This document shows, in pieces, positions 1 to 8,809 of a stretch of DNA of 64,000 nt. The DNA is from DATGJX01 sp963830545 (GTDB lineage Bacteria; Vulcanimicrobiota; Vulcanimicrobiia; Vulcanimicrobiales; Vulcanimicrobiaceae). Each line of letters opens with the position of its first letter. Position 1 is the stretch's first letter. A program made the translations under genes and the position numbers. The notes under the pieces were generated by a model. That model did not search any database and was not told where the DNA came from. It saw nothing but the letters and a program-made list of their open reading frames with translations. Where the stretch lies: positions 2,294,001-2,358,000 of the forward strand of contig CAWHMK010000001.1 of the NCBI GenBank assembly GCA_963830545.1. The letters run 5' to 3'.

Positions 1-232
1 GAGCGACAAGGGCCTGAGACTCATGCTGTCCCGAAAGCACGATCGTACATACCGGCGCAACCACAAATGCGATCAGGGTGCTGAGCCAGATTGCGTACCG
101 TGTCGATGCGCCGATTCCCGGAAAGGCGCGCAGGAATAACCAGACCACCGCGAGGATGAGCGCACCCTCCCACAAACCGGCAAAGAACGTGCCGGATATC
201 GCGAGCGCAACCTGACGTACAACCTCATTCAT
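1..232 (-). CDS. M56/BlaR1-like membrane sensor protease, N-terminal part (runs off the window)
   Basis: Only the first 77 codons are in the window. The start ATG at 232 overlaps the stop of the upstream BlaI-type repressor gene in an ATGA arrangement, so the two are translationally coupled. The visible part is hydrophobic, with two probable membrane segments (about residues 9-33 and 46-64), as at the N-terminus of M56/BlaR1-MecR1 sensor proteases. No HExxH motif is visible because the protease part lies outside the window. Known family role: the sensor protease responds to an extracellular signal and leads to inactivation of the BlaI repressor. The assignment rests on the hydrophobic start and the BlaI neighbour, not on catalytic residues. 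Confidence 0.7.
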   Translation of the reverse strand, partial: MNEVVRQVALAISGTFFAGLWEGALILAVVWLFLRAFPGIGASTRYAIWLSTLIAFVVAPVCTIVLSGQHESQALVA

Positions 233-615
233 TTCCGGTTCCTCGCTGGGCGCGCGAGCAGTTCGCGTATGCGCTTACGATCCGCTGCGCTAACCGGAAC
301 GTCGTCAAGCAACGTCAATGCAAGCGCATTTGGAGAGTTGCCGAAAAAGCGCGAGAGCACGTGGCTGACCGCCGTTTTTGCTGCTTCCGATCGCTCGATA
401 CAGGTGTGATAAATAAACGCGCGGCCGGCTTCCTTATGCCCGACGTACTTCTTTTGCTCCAGCGTGCGCAATGTAGTCAGCACGGTGTTGTAGGCCAGGG
501 GCGGGGGAGCGAGAGCAGCCGTCACCTCGGAGACCGTCGACGGCCCCCGCGTCCATAGTACTTCCATCAGCCGTAGCTCGTGATCGGTGAGTACGAGCGC
601 CTTTTTTCTGGACAT
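229..615 (-). CDS. BlaI/MecI/CopY-family transcriptional repressor
   Basis: A 128-residue winged-helix repressor. The N-terminal half has the family pattern: LTDHELRLMEVLW, then STVSEVTAAL, then YNTVLTTLRTLEQKKYV, where the recognition helix and wing are recognisable. The C-terminal third is the dimerisation part. BlaI-type repressors bind dyad operators in front of their own operon and are removed by proteolysis when the partner M56 sensor is activated. Here the sensor gene follows with a 4-base overlap. The promoter would lie around 616-660 (tct-agt-tgatc region), where a short dyad around ctagatttctag is visible and could be the operator. Family call is firm; the inducer is unknown. Confidence 0.9.
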   Translation of the reverse strand: MSRKKALVLTDHELRLMEVLWTRGPSTVSEVTAALAPPPLAYNTVLTTLRTLEQKKYVGHKEAGRAFIYHTCIERSEAAKTAVSHVLSRFFGNSPNALALTLLDDVPVSAADRKRIRELLARPARNRK

Positions 616-681
616 TGCATCTCCTAGATTTCTAGTTGATCCTACCAGGGCGCGCCGGCATTGTCAACTAGTATTCTAAGT

Positions 682-1251
682 CTATGCCGCCTGACGAAAT
701 TCCGTCGTGAAAAGACGTTCGACGTAGGCGTGCATCTCCGGATCGATACGCCTCAGGCGAGCGCGTGTTGCGCGGGGCCAAAACGACGCCGGATCGTTCG
801 CCTCCACGTACGCGCGCAAACTCTCGGCGAAATACTCGTCCGTGCCGGTCGCCGCGTACGGCGTGACATACGCCGTTGCCGCACCGAAGAGCCGGCGCAA
901 TTCCGGATCCACGCTCGATCGATACACCCCGCCGCCGAGGCCGCAGTCGAGCGCGTGCCCGAATTCGTGCGCGACCGTCATGGGACTGCGCGAGCGCAAA
1001 TACACGGTTCGCTCCTCGACGACGAACAGTCCGGCAGGAGGCGCCGGCCACGCGTCGACGTCGACGCCGAGGCGTTTGAGCGCGGGAGATGCGTCGTCGT
1101 ATCGCTGGGCCGCACGGAGCGGAACGATGCGGGTGCCGCACCGGATTGCAAACGCAATGGCGCTTGCGCCGAAGCGATTGAGCGTGCAGACGATCGAGCT
1201 GCAAGGCTCGCCGTCGCAGCTCTCGATGAGCTGGGATGCATCGGCGGTCAT
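682..1251 (-). CDS. Anthrax-lethal-factor-like zinc metallopeptidase domain protein
   Basis: A 189-residue protein with a gluzincin-type zinc site: TVAHEFGHALD at about residues 94-104 supplies HExxH, and TDEYFAESLRAYVE about 45 residues later supplies the third ligand region (EYFAES). That layout is typical of the ATLF (anthrax lethal factor) peptidase fold. No signal peptide or membrane segment is seen, although the start is uncertain. It could act inside the cell or leave by a leaderless route. A short decayed copy of the region around TGTDEYFA lies at 2924-2972, showing that this locus was once partly duplicated. Substrate unknown. Confidence 0.7.
   Translation of the reverse strand: MTADASQLIESCDGEPCSSIVCTLNRFGASAIAFAIRCGTRIVPLRAAQRYDDASPALKRLGVDVDAWPAPPAGLFVVEERTVYLRSRSPMTVAHEFGHALDCGLGGGVYRSSVDPELRRLFGAATAYVTPYAATGTDEYFAESLRAYVEANDPASFWPRATRARLRRIDPEMHAYVERLFTTEFRQAA
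826..874. repeat. Copy A of a ~49-bp duplicated segment (inside the metallopeptidase gene)
   Basis: This stretch and 2924-2972 match at about 43 of 49 bases in the same orientation; the first 23 bases are identical. Copy A encodes the YVTPYAATGTDEYFAES region of the metallopeptidase on the minus strand. Confidence 0.8.
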
Positions 1252-1298
1252 TCACAGCAAGCATTGCCGCCGCGAATTGCTAAGGGATTGCTGAAAAA

Positions 1299-2903
1299 TT
1301 AACGCGTGACATCCCACGTGTCCGCGTTCCAATAATCGTACAGCATGTTCGGCTTGAATCCGTGCAGCGCAGGGTTTACCGCGACGTATTCACGATCGTA
1401 AGCCAGCGGAAGCAAGACGGCCTCGTCACGAATGCGCCGCTGCATTACGCTGAAGAAACGTGAGCGATCGGAACGATTCAGCGTTAGTTGCTGAGCCTCG
1501 TACGCGTCGTCGTAGGTTTTGTCGCAAAAGCGTGCCATATTGACGCCGTTAGGGGCGCGCCGCGCGCAGTCCCATTGCTCGGATTCCTCGGGGTCGGAGC
1601 CGCCATAGAGATTATCCGAGAAGATATTGAAGCGCCCGCTGTATTGAATTCCGCCGGCCGATGCAGGTGCGTACAGCATCGTGTTGTTGTACGTGCGGAT
1701 GGTGACGTCGATTCCCATTTGCGCGAGGTCGTGCTGCACGGCCGTGTCGATGCGGCGATTGTAATCGCGGTTGTCGGAGACGAGCTCGATGGCGAGCGGT
1801 ACGCCGTTTCGGAGGCGAACGGCTCCCCGCAATCGCCACCCCGCTGCATCCAGATCGCGGTTCGCTTGCCGCAAGTCGTATGACAGCGGACGGATCGATC
1901 GATCGTTCGCCCATAGTACCGGAGGAATCTCGGTATTGGCAAAGGGACGCAATCCGAGATACGTGCTGCGAAGCAAATCGGCGCGATCGATCGATTCGAC
2001 GATCGCACGGCGCACGCGCACGTCGTCGGTGGGCGATTTCGTGGTTTGAAAGCTCAGGTAATCGAAACCGTTGCGAAGCACCGGCACGATCAGAGCGTCC
2101 CGCAGTGCTCGCGCGATCGGAACCTGCAATATGGTAAGATTGTCCACATCGACTTCGTGCGCGCGGAACGTATTGAAAAGCGCCTCGTTATCGGCGACGA
2201 TCTTGAAAACGACCCGGCGCAAGTGCGGCTTGCGCCAAGCGTATGGGTTGGGAACCAGATCGATTTCGTCTCCGCGCGCCCAACGAACGACGCGGAACGG
2301 CCCGCTCCCAAACGGGGCTGCGTTCCAATCGCTGCGCGAGAGGTCAGTGCTCGCAAATGCGTGGGCCGGCAAGATACCGAACGCAAAATCCGAGGGCGCG
2401 AATAGCTCCCCGACGGCTGCCGCCCAGGAATGATGCAGTTTGATGCGCACCGTATACGCGTCCGGCGTTTCGAGCGAGGCAATGACGCGGTAGGGCGCGC
2501 TGTCGACGACCGGATTGCGCGGATCGAGAATTGCATGATACGTAAATGCGACGTCCTTCGACGTCAGCTCGACGCCGTCGGCAAAACGGACGCCATGACG
2601 CAAACGGTAAATGATGGTCCGACCGTCGCGCGAGATTTCTCCATTCGCGCGTGACGGCACGTGCGTGGCCAACAGCGGGACGATGCGGTTGCGGTCATCC
2701 AGCCCGACGAGCGTTTCACAGTAGAGTTGACCTAGGTCTATCTGACGCTGAACGTAGCCAAAAAGTGGATTGAGCGAGTTGGGATCGTTTATCATGCCGA
2801 TCCGCAGCTCGTGCGGCGTCCCCCAACCCAAGGTGCTCCCCGGTTTCGTACACGACGACGCCACCAGGAGTAGAAGCGCTGACAAGGCCAAGCGGACGTT
2901 CAT
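1299..2903 (-). CDS. Peptide/nickel ABC transporter substrate-binding lipoprotein (SBP family 5)
   Basis: A 534-residue OppA/DppA-type solute-binding protein. The N-terminus has a short positive stretch, a hydrophobic segment and a lipobox ending LLVASSC (lipidated Cys at residue 18). Family landmarks include NDPNSLNPLFGY, LRHGVRFADGVELTSKDV and AAPFGSGPFRV. Length matches the family. It would capture peptides or a similar substrate outside the cell for an ABC importer, but no permease or ATPase genes are adjacent. A second member of the same family sits at 44491-46144, and the two share unusual local wording (for example SRDGRTIIYRLRHGVRF against SPDGLRIAYHLRHGVKW), so they are probably paralogues. 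Confidence 0.9.
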   Translation of the reverse strand: MNVRLALSALLLLVASSCTKPGSTLGWGTPHELRIGMINDPNSLNPLFGYVQRQIDLGQLYCETLVGLDDRNRIVPLLATHVPSRANGEISRDGRTIIYRLRHGVRFADGVELTSKDVAFTYHAILDPRNPVVDSAPYRVIASLETPDAYTVRIKLHHSWAAAVGELFAPSDFAFGILPAHAFASTDLSRSDWNAAPFGSGPFRVVRWARGDEIDLVPNPYAWRKPHLRRVVFKIVADNEALFNTFRAHEVDVDNLTILQVPIARALRDALIVPVLRNGFDYLSFQTTKSPTDDVRVRRAIVESIDRADLLRSTYLGLRPFANTEIPPVLWANDRSIRPLSYDLRQANRDLDAAGWRLRGAVRLRNGVPLAIELVSDNRDYNRRIDTAVQHDLAQMGIDVTIRTYNNTMLYAPASAGGIQYSGRFNIFSDNLYGGSDPEESEQWDCARRAPNGVNMARFCDKTYDDAYEAQQLTLNRSDRSRFFSVMQRRIRDEAVLLPLAYDREYVAVNPALHGFKPNMLYDYWNADTWDVTR

Positions 2904-2923
2904 GCCGGCTCATTCTACATAGC

Positions 2924-2972
2924 GGCGAAATACTCGTCCGTGCCGGCCGGCGCGTACGACGTGACGTGCGCG
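2924..2972 (-). pseudogene. Remnant of a metallopeptidase gene copy (copy B of the 49-bp repeat)
   Basis: Read on the minus strand this encodes HVTSYAPAGTDEYFAAM followed by a stop at 2917-2915. It is recognisably the same as YVTPYAATGTDEYFAES in the intact metallopeptidase. Upstream residues (RKYRRNPA) still loosely resemble the parent, then homology fades. It lies in the gap between the peptide-binding lipoprotein and the cyclopropane synthase gene and now probably forms part of the latter's promoter region. Confidence 0.65.
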
Positions 2973-2997
2973 GGGTTGCGCCGGTATTTCCGGGTAT

Positions 2998-4326
2998 ATG
3001 AACCGGCGGAGGTTTGCGACGATAGAGGAACGGTTTGCTTCGGACGATCCGAACGCGCGTATAGCCGCGGCGGTCTTGCGATCGATTTTCCGCGAAGACT
3101 ACGTCCGCAACTTTGCCGTACGGCTTTGGGAAGGCACGCTCATACCCGCTCAGAACGAGCGGCTTTTCACGCTTTCCGTGAATCAGCCCGGCGCGCTGCG
3201 AGCTGCGTTCAAGCCGCCAATCGATCTGAATGCGGGCCGCGCTTTCGCAGGGGGACTGCTCGACGTCGAGGGCGACGTGGAAGCGGCAATCGACGCGATG
3301 ATGCGCGTCACCGAAAATAGCGGCGCCGGTACGCTCGCGCGGTTGGCTCTCCTGCTGCGGCGTTTGCCGTCGGCGCCGCTGCCGAAGCTGCGCGAGGCGC
3401 ACCTCAAAGGCAAACGTCATTCGCTCGCACGCGACCGCGCGGCGATCGGCTTTCATTACGATCAGCCGGTGCCGTTCTATCGGACGTTTCTCGATCGCGA
3501 CCTCGTGTATTCTTGCGCGTATTTCGACGACGGTGTGAACACGATCGACGACGCGCAGCGGGCGAAGATCGACTACTCGCTGCGCAAATTGCGCTTGCGT
3601 CCCGGTGAACGGCTGCTCGACATCGGCTGCGGATGGGGCGCGCTCGTCGTTCGGGCGGCCGCCGAATACGGGGCGTACGTGTTGGGCGTAACGCTGAGCG
3701 AACGGCAGTGCGAAGAAGCGCGCAGCCGCATCTCCGCGGCGGGCGCCGGCGAACGCGCCCGCGTCGAGCGTTGGGATTACCGCCAACTCCCGGCAACCAC
3801 GTTCGACAAGATCGTAAGCATCGGCATGTTCGAACACGTCGGGCGCGAGAAACTTCCGGAGTACTTCTCGACCGCGCATAAGCTGCTCAAAGACGGCGGG
3901 CTGTTTTTGAATCACGGGATCGCCAATCAGCACCGCACGCTGCGCGACGGGCGTTCTTCGGGATTCATGGATCGCTTTATATTTCCCGACGGTGAACTGG
4001 TGAACGTCGGCGACGCGCTTCAGTTCGCGGAGCGGGCCGGTTTCGAAGTACGCGACGTCGAGAACCTGCGCGAACACTACACACGCACGCTGCGAGCCTG
4101 GGCGGCAAATCTCGAACGCAATCGTGAAAGCGCGATCGCTGCTGCCGGAGAGCAATCGTATCGCGCTTGGCGCTTGTATCTCGCCGGCACCGCCCAAGGT
4201 TTTCGCGTGGGGCGACTTGGCTTATTCCAGTCGCTGCTGGCCAAGCCGCTGCGTACCGGAGCAGTTCCCGATCTGCCGGCCACGCGGCGCGATCTCTACG
4301 ATGAGATGACGGTTCGTACCGGGTGA
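2998..4326 (+). CDS. cfa: Cyclopropane-fatty-acyl-phospholipid synthase family methyltransferase
   Basis: A 442-residue S-adenosylmethionine-dependent enzyme that adds a methylene bridge to the double bond of unsaturated acyl chains in membrane phospholipids. The SAM-binding motif is LLDIGCGWGALVVRAA near residue 205, followed by GVTLSERQCEEAR. Further CFA hallmarks are FDKIVSIGMFEHVG and HYDQPVPFYRTFLDRDLVYSCAYF before the Rossmann core. The N-terminal ~130 residues form the substrate-binding domain common in this family. Start ATG at 2998 gives the usual family N-terminus. It is followed by a PadR regulator and a fatty-acid oxidation operon, so the local theme is lipid metabolism. Confidence 0.93.
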   Translation: MNRRRFATIEERFASDDPNARIAAAVLRSIFREDYVRNFAVRLWEGTLIPAQNERLFTLSVNQPGALRAAFKPPIDLNAGRAFAGGLLDVEGDVEAAIDAMMRVTENSGAGTLARLALLLRRLPSAPLPKLREAHLKGKRHSLARDRAAIGFHYDQPVPFYRTFLDRDLVYSCAYFDDGVNTIDDAQRAKIDYSLRKLRLRPGERLLDIGCGWGALVVRAAAEYGAYVLGVTLSERQCEEARSRISAAGAGERARVERWDYRQLPATTFDKIVSIGMFEHVGREKLPEYFSTAHKLLKDGGLFLNHGIANQHRTLRDGRSSGFMDRFIFPDGELVNVGDALQFAERAGFEVRDVENLREHYTRTLRAWAANLERNRESAIAAAGEQSYRAWRLYLAGTAQGFRVGRLGLFQSLLAKPLRTGAVPDLPATRRDLYDEMTVRTG

Positions 4327-4444
4327 CCTGACTCCCAAACCGTACAAGCAGGTGGACGCCTTGTTTTCCTTCTGGGAAGCGAGGCACAAGGACCGCCGTT
4401 GCCTCTTGGAAGGCTGCTAAAGTCGTGTTATATTAATTTTACTA

Positions 4445-4876
4445 ATGGCTAATTCGACTACCCCTATGGCGGCCCGTGCCGCCGAGGAGGTCTTGCGGGG
4501 ACCGGTCAAGTCGAAGACCGTTCTGCCCGTGCTCATTCTGCATTTGCTCGAAAAGCAGCCGGGCCACGGTCTGGCGGTCATGCAGCGCATCGAGGCGGCC
4601 TGCGGCGGTCTGCTTGCGGTCAACACGAACACGGTCTACCCGCTTCTGCGCCGTCTCGAAGAGCGTGGCTTCGTGACCGGCGAGTGGGACCACCCCACAA
4701 AACGCGCCCGGCGGCTGTACCGCATTACGCCGGCGGGGCGTGAGCGCCTCGCGCGGATCAAAGCCAACATGCTGCCGTACTTGCAGATGCTTTCGGATTC
4801 CGTCGAGCGGCTGCGTCGCGAGCTCTATGAACAGCCGTCTGCCTCCGGCACATGTTCCACCTCGATCGCTAGTTAA
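4445..4876 (+). CDS. PadR-family transcriptional regulator
   Basis: A 143-residue winged-helix regulator. The PadR signature is visible as LPVLILHLLEKQPGHGLAVMQRIE, then NTNTVYPLLRRLEERGFVTGEWD and RRLYRITPAGRERLARI. PadR proteins usually repress nearby genes and respond to small aromatic or hydrophobic ligands. The gene ends 19 bases before the acyl-CoA dehydrogenase start, so it is probably co-transcribed with, and controls, the fadE-fadB-fadA operon. A promoter-like AT-rich stretch (ttatattaattttact) lies at 4428-4443, directly before the start codon. A long upstream in-frame extension of the next gene overlaps this one and is not real. Confidence 0.9.
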   Translation: MANSTTPMAARAAEEVLRGPVKSKTVLPVLILHLLEKQPGHGLAVMQRIEAACGGLLAVNTNTVYPLLRRLEERGFVTGEWDHPTKRARRLYRITPAGRERLARIKANMLPYLQMLSDSVERLRRELYEQPSASGTCSTSIAS

Positions 4877-4895
4877 GCGGAAAGAGTTCAAATCG

Positions 4896-6740
4896 ATGAG
4901 TAGCTATCAAGCGCCGTTGCGCGATATGCAGTTCGTTCTTCGCGACCTTGCCGGGCTCGAAGAGATCGCGAAGCTTCCCGGGTGCGAAGACGTGCTCGAC
5001 GTTGCGGAGCCGATTCTCGAAGAAGCCGCGACGTTCGCGAGCGAAGTGCTCGATCCGATCAATCAAACGGGCGACAAGGAAGGCTGCACCTGGAAAGACG
5101 GCAATGTCGCCACGCCCAAAGGCTACAAAGAAGCGTACGCGCAGTTTGCCAAGGCGGGTTGGATCGGTTTGCCGGTTCCGGCCGAATACGGGGGACAAGG
5201 TCTGCCGTCATTGATGCTCGGCCCGACGCTCGAGATGTGGAACGCGTCGAACGTCGGTTTTGCGAATGGGCCGCTGCTCAACCAAGGCGCAATCGAAGCG
5301 ATCGAGCTCGTCGGATCGGACGAACAGAAACACCTGTACATCCCCAAACTCGTCGACGGCACGTGGACCGGCACGATGTGCCTCACGGAACCGCAAGCGG
5401 GTTCGGACCTCGCGCAAGTTCGCACGAAAGCCGTCCCGAACGGCGATCACTATCTGCTCAGCGGTCAGAAAATCTTTATCACGTTCGGCGAACATGACAT
5501 GGCCGAGAACATCGTGCACTTGGTGCTCGCGCGTCTGCCGGATGCACCCGAAGGTACGAAAGGCATTTCGTTGTTCATCGTTCCGAAGTTTTTGGTGAAC
5601 GCGGACGGATCGCTCGGCAAGCGCAACGACATGGTCTGCGCCGGCATCGAGCACAAGATGGGAATCAACGGCAACCCGACGTGCACGATGAACCTGGGCG
5701 AGAACGGCGGCGCGGCCGGTTATCTGGTCGGAAAGCCGAACGAAGGCCTCAAGTACATGTTCGTCATGATGAACGCCGCCCGTTTTTCCGTCGGCGTCCA
5801 AGGCATGGCGATCGCCGACCGCGCCTATCAAAGCGCTTTGCAGTACGCCAAGGAGCGCGTTCAGTTCCGCGACGTCGCATCCCGCTCACCGGAGCCCAAG
5901 CGGATCATCGAGCATCCGGACGTGCGCCGCATGCTGATGTCGATGAAGTCGCAAATCGAAGCAATGCGAGCGCTCTGCTACGTTACCGCCTCCGCGCTGG
6001 ACTTGACGAACAAGCATCCCGACGAAAAGGTTCGCAAAGAGAACAAAGCATTCGTCGACCTGATGATCCCGGTGGTAAAAGGCTGGTGCACCGAAACGGC
6101 GGTCGACATCTGTTCGAGCGCGGTGCAAGTCTTCGGCGGCGTCGGGTACGTCGAAGAAACCGGTATCGCACAGCAGTACCGGGATGTGCGCATTACCACG
6201 ATTTACGAAGGCACGACCGGAATCCAGGCGCTCGATTTGGTCGGACGTAAGCTCGCGCAAGACATGGGCGCGACGGCGACGCGCGTCATCAAGCAGATGC
6301 AACAGGCGTGCGACGTCATCTTGAGCAAGTCGAACGACACCGAGTCTCTGGAGTCGAAAGACGCGCTCAAGAGCATCGGCGAGCATCTTTCCAAAGCCAT
6401 CGGCGCGCTGGCCGAAACCTCGCAATTCATCGGCATGACGGCAATGGGCGATCTGCGCAAAGCCGTGGCGTGCAGCGTTCCGTACCTCAAACTCTGGGGC
6501 ATCACCGCCGGGGGCTGGCAGATGGCGCGCGCGGCGCTGGTCGCGGCCGATAAGATCGCCGCAGGCGATGCGGATGCGGAATTTTATAAGGCCAAACTCA
6601 CGACGGCCCGATTTTACGCCTCGCACGTCCTCACGCAAAGTGCGCACCTGAAGCGCCAAATCATCGACGGTTCGGGGGACGTGATGGCGCTCACGGAAAC
6701 GCAATTCGACCTCGACCGTAAATCCGCGGTGGTTGCATGA
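4896..6740 (+). CDS. Acyl-CoA dehydrogenase (large, C-terminal-extended FadE type)
   Basis: A 614-residue flavoprotein catalysing the first, alpha-beta-dehydrogenating step of fatty-acid beta-oxidation. Visible landmarks are TGTMCLTEPQAGSDLAQVRTKA (FAD-binding middle domain), ARFSVGVQGMAIADRAYQ, QVFGGVGYVEETG and ITTIYEGTTGIQALDLVGRK, which contains the catalytic Glu region. About 120 residues beyond this form the extra C-terminal helical domain of the 600-residue subfamily. ATG at 4896 was chosen because the protein then begins MSSYQAPLRDMQFVLRDL, the usual start. The stop overlaps the next gene by 4 bases. Intact, with no frame errors. Confidence 0.94.
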   Translation: MSSYQAPLRDMQFVLRDLAGLEEIAKLPGCEDVLDVAEPILEEAATFASEVLDPINQTGDKEGCTWKDGNVATPKGYKEAYAQFAKAGWIGLPVPAEYGGQGLPSLMLGPTLEMWNASNVGFANGPLLNQGAIEAIELVGSDEQKHLYIPKLVDGTWTGTMCLTEPQAGSDLAQVRTKAVPNGDHYLLSGQKIFITFGEHDMAENIVHLVLARLPDAPEGTKGISLFIVPKFLVNADGSLGKRNDMVCAGIEHKMGINGNPTCTMNLGENGGAAGYLVGKPNEGLKYMFVMMNAARFSVGVQGMAIADRAYQSALQYAKERVQFRDVASRSPEPKRIIEHPDVRRMLMSMKSQIEAMRALCYVTASALDLTNKHPDEKVRKENKAFVDLMIPVVKGWCTETAVDICSSAVQVFGGVGYVEETGIAQQYRDVRITTIYEGTTGIQALDLVGRKLAQDMGATATRVIKQMQQACDVILSKSNDTESLESKDALKSIGEHLSKAIGALAETSQFIGMTAMGDLRKAVACSVPYLKLWGITAGGWQMARAALVAADKIAAGDADAEFYKAKLTTARFYASHVLTQSAHLKRQIIDGSGDVMALTETQFDLDRKSAVVA

Positions 6741-8809
6741 TGAGCGACGTGAAACTCATTACGCTCGACAACCCGCCGGTGAACGCGCTCTCGTTCGCCT
6801 ATTCCGCGCAGTTACTGGCACAGGTGCAAGCCGCGGAAGCGGATCCGTCGGTGAAAGCGGTCGTCATCACGGGTGCAAACGGCATCTTCAGCGGCGGCGC
6901 GGACATCAACGACTTCTCGAAAGAGCCCAATCCGAGCGACAAAAACGTGCGGCATGTCATCGCCGCGATCGAAGCCGGCAAGAAAACGTACATCGCCGCC
7001 ATCGACGGCAACGCAATGGGCGGGGGCTTAGAACTCGCACTTGCCTGCGACTACCGCGTGGCCACCGCGAAATCCAAAGTCGGCTTGCCGGAGATCAAAC
7101 TGGGTTTGCTTCCGGGCGCCGGCGGCACGCAACGCTTGCCGCGCCTCATCGGAGCGCAAGATGCGCTGCAGATGATGCTCAAAGGCGAAGCCGTAAAAGC
7201 CGAAGACGCGAAAAAGAAAGGCCTGCTCGACGAGGTCGTGTCCGGCGATTGTGCCCAGGCCGCAACGACGTATGCGGACAAGCCGCGCCGGCGTGTTTCG
7301 GCGATGGCAGTTTCGCTCGCGGGATTACCGGCCAATGCGGTTCCGTTCGTTATCGCGCAAGCGCACAAAATGTGCCCGCCGGAAGAGAATGGCGGATTCG
7401 CGGCGCACAAACTCGTCGACGCGGTCGAGGCGGCGTTCGAGCTGCCGTTCCCGCGCGGGCTAGCGCGTGAGGCTCGCCTTTTCGAAGAGCTCGCGCGGTC
7501 ACAGCCTTCGCTCGCGCTGCGCCACTTGTTCTTCGCCGAACGCGAACTCTCGAAGATCCCGGAATTGGAAACCATTCGTCGCGAAGGCGATTCAAAGCAG
7601 ATTCAAATGAAGAAAGCAGGCGTCGTCGGCGGCGGCACGATGGGTACGGGCATTGCGATTACGTTTGCAAATGCGGACATTCCGGTAACGGTCGTCGAGC
7701 CCAATGCCGAGCAAATCGAAAAAGCCCGGCAGATGGTCTTCGGCATGTTCATGTATCAGGTGCAAAAGGGACGGCTCACGCAAGAAGAGGCGTGGAGGCG
7801 CGGACAATCCATCGCTTTCACCGATGATTTCAACGATTTGGCGGATGCCGACGTCGTGATCGAGGCCGTCTTCGAGAACATGAACGTAAAGAAAGACGTA
7901 TTTAAGAAACTCGACGCGATCGTCAAACCCGAAAGCATTCTCGCTTCGAACACTTCCACGCTCGACATCGACGAGATGGCTTCAGTTACGAAGCGACCGG
8001 ACAAATTCGTCGGCTTACATTTTTTCGCTCCGGCGAACATCATGAAATTGCTCGAAATCGTGCGTGGTAAGGATACCTCGCCGGAAACGCTCGCAACCGC
8101 ATTCAAACTCGGCAAAACCCTGCGCAAAGTGGCCGTGCTTTCGGGCAACGCTTTCGGTTTCATCGGCAACAGGATGCTATTCGACTATGCGCGCGAAGCG
8201 GTCGGATTGGCGGAAGAAGGCGTTCCGCCGTACCGAATCGACGCGGCGATGAAGAACTTTGGTATGGCGATGGGCCCGTTCGCGATGTTCGATCTTTCCG
8301 GGATCGACGTTTTCCGGCACATCCAGCAGGCACGTCCCGACATGGGAGCGGGCCGCACGAAGATCGTCGACCGGCTGTGCGACCAAAAGCGCCTGGGTCA
8401 AAAGACCGGCAAGGGTTTTTACAAGTACGATCCGAGTGTGGGCAAAGGCCGCGAACCGATCCGCGACGAGGAAGTGGAGCAACTGTTCGCCGAGGTCGCT
8501 GCAGAAGCCGGCATCGCACAAAATCCGAACGTGACCGACGAGCAGATCGTCGAACGTTTGACCCGTGCGTTAATCGATGCGGGCGCCGAACTGCTCGAAA
8601 AAAAGGTGGCGTTGCGTCCTGGGGACATCGACATCGTGTATATCTACGGCTATGGCTTTGCGCCGCATCACGGCGGCCCGATGTGGTATGGCCACGAGAC
8701 CGGCTATAAAGACGTTTACGCGTCGCACGACGCCGATTCGGGCCGGCGCGATAAATCGAACGGCCGTGAGCCCGTCCAGGGACAAAAAGGAGAAGTCATT
8801 CATGCGTGA
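6737..8809 (+). CDS. Bifunctional enoyl-CoA hydratase / 3-hydroxyacyl-CoA dehydrogenase
   Basis: A 690-residue multifunctional beta-oxidation enzyme with the FadB/FadJ or peroxisomal order: crotonase domain first (residues ~1-185; VITGANGIFSGGADINDFS and GNAMGGGLELALACDYRVA form the oxyanion region), then the NAD-binding dehydrogenase (KAGVVGGGTMGTGIAITFA near 293, HFFAPANIMKLLEIVRG). It hydrates the enoyl-CoA made by the preceding dehydrogenase and oxidises the product to 3-ketoacyl-CoA. The start ATGATG at 6737 overlaps the upstream stop. The last ~35 residues (after GGPMWYGHETGYKDVYAS) do not resemble the usual C-terminus. They may be the product of an unnoticed frame error near 8720, or simply divergent. 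Confidence 0.92.
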   Translation: MMSDVKLITLDNPPVNALSFAYSAQLLAQVQAAEADPSVKAVVITGANGIFSGGADINDFSKEPNPSDKNVRHVIAAIEAGKKTYIAAIDGNAMGGGLELALACDYRVATAKSKVGLPEIKLGLLPGAGGTQRLPRLIGAQDALQMMLKGEAVKAEDAKKKGLLDEVVSGDCAQAATTYADKPRRRVSAMAVSLAGLPANAVPFVIAQAHKMCPPEENGGFAAHKLVDAVEAAFELPFPRGLAREARLFEELARSQPSLALRHLFFAERELSKIPELETIRREGDSKQIQMKKAGVVGGGTMGTGIAITFANADIPVTVVEPNAEQIEKARQMVFGMFMYQVQKGRLTQEEAWRRGQSIAFTDDFNDLADADVVIEAVFENMNVKKDVFKKLDAIVKPESILASNTSTLDIDEMASVTKRPDKFVGLHFFAPANIMKLLEIVRGKDTSPETLATAFKLGKTLRKVAVLSGNAFGFIGNRMLFDYAREAVGLAEEGVPPYRIDAAMKNFGMAMGPFAMFDLSGIDVFRHIQQARPDMGAGRTKIVDRLCDQKRLGQKTGKGFYKYDPSVGKGREPIRDEEVEQLFAEVAAEAGIAQNPNVTDEQIVERLTRALIDAGAELLEKKVALRPGDIDIVYIYGYGFAPHHGGPMWYGHETGYKDVYASHDADSGRRDKSNGREPVQGQKGEVIHA

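Noticed and set aside
668..1264. Long reading frames opposite and out of frame with the metallopeptidase gene (for example 661-1302)
   Set aside because: Arg-rich compositions typical of GC-rich shadow frames; no family pattern.
2716..4197. 493-codon minus-strand frame under the cyclopropane synthase gene
   Set aside because: Antisense shadow of a clear methyltransferase; no recognisable domain.
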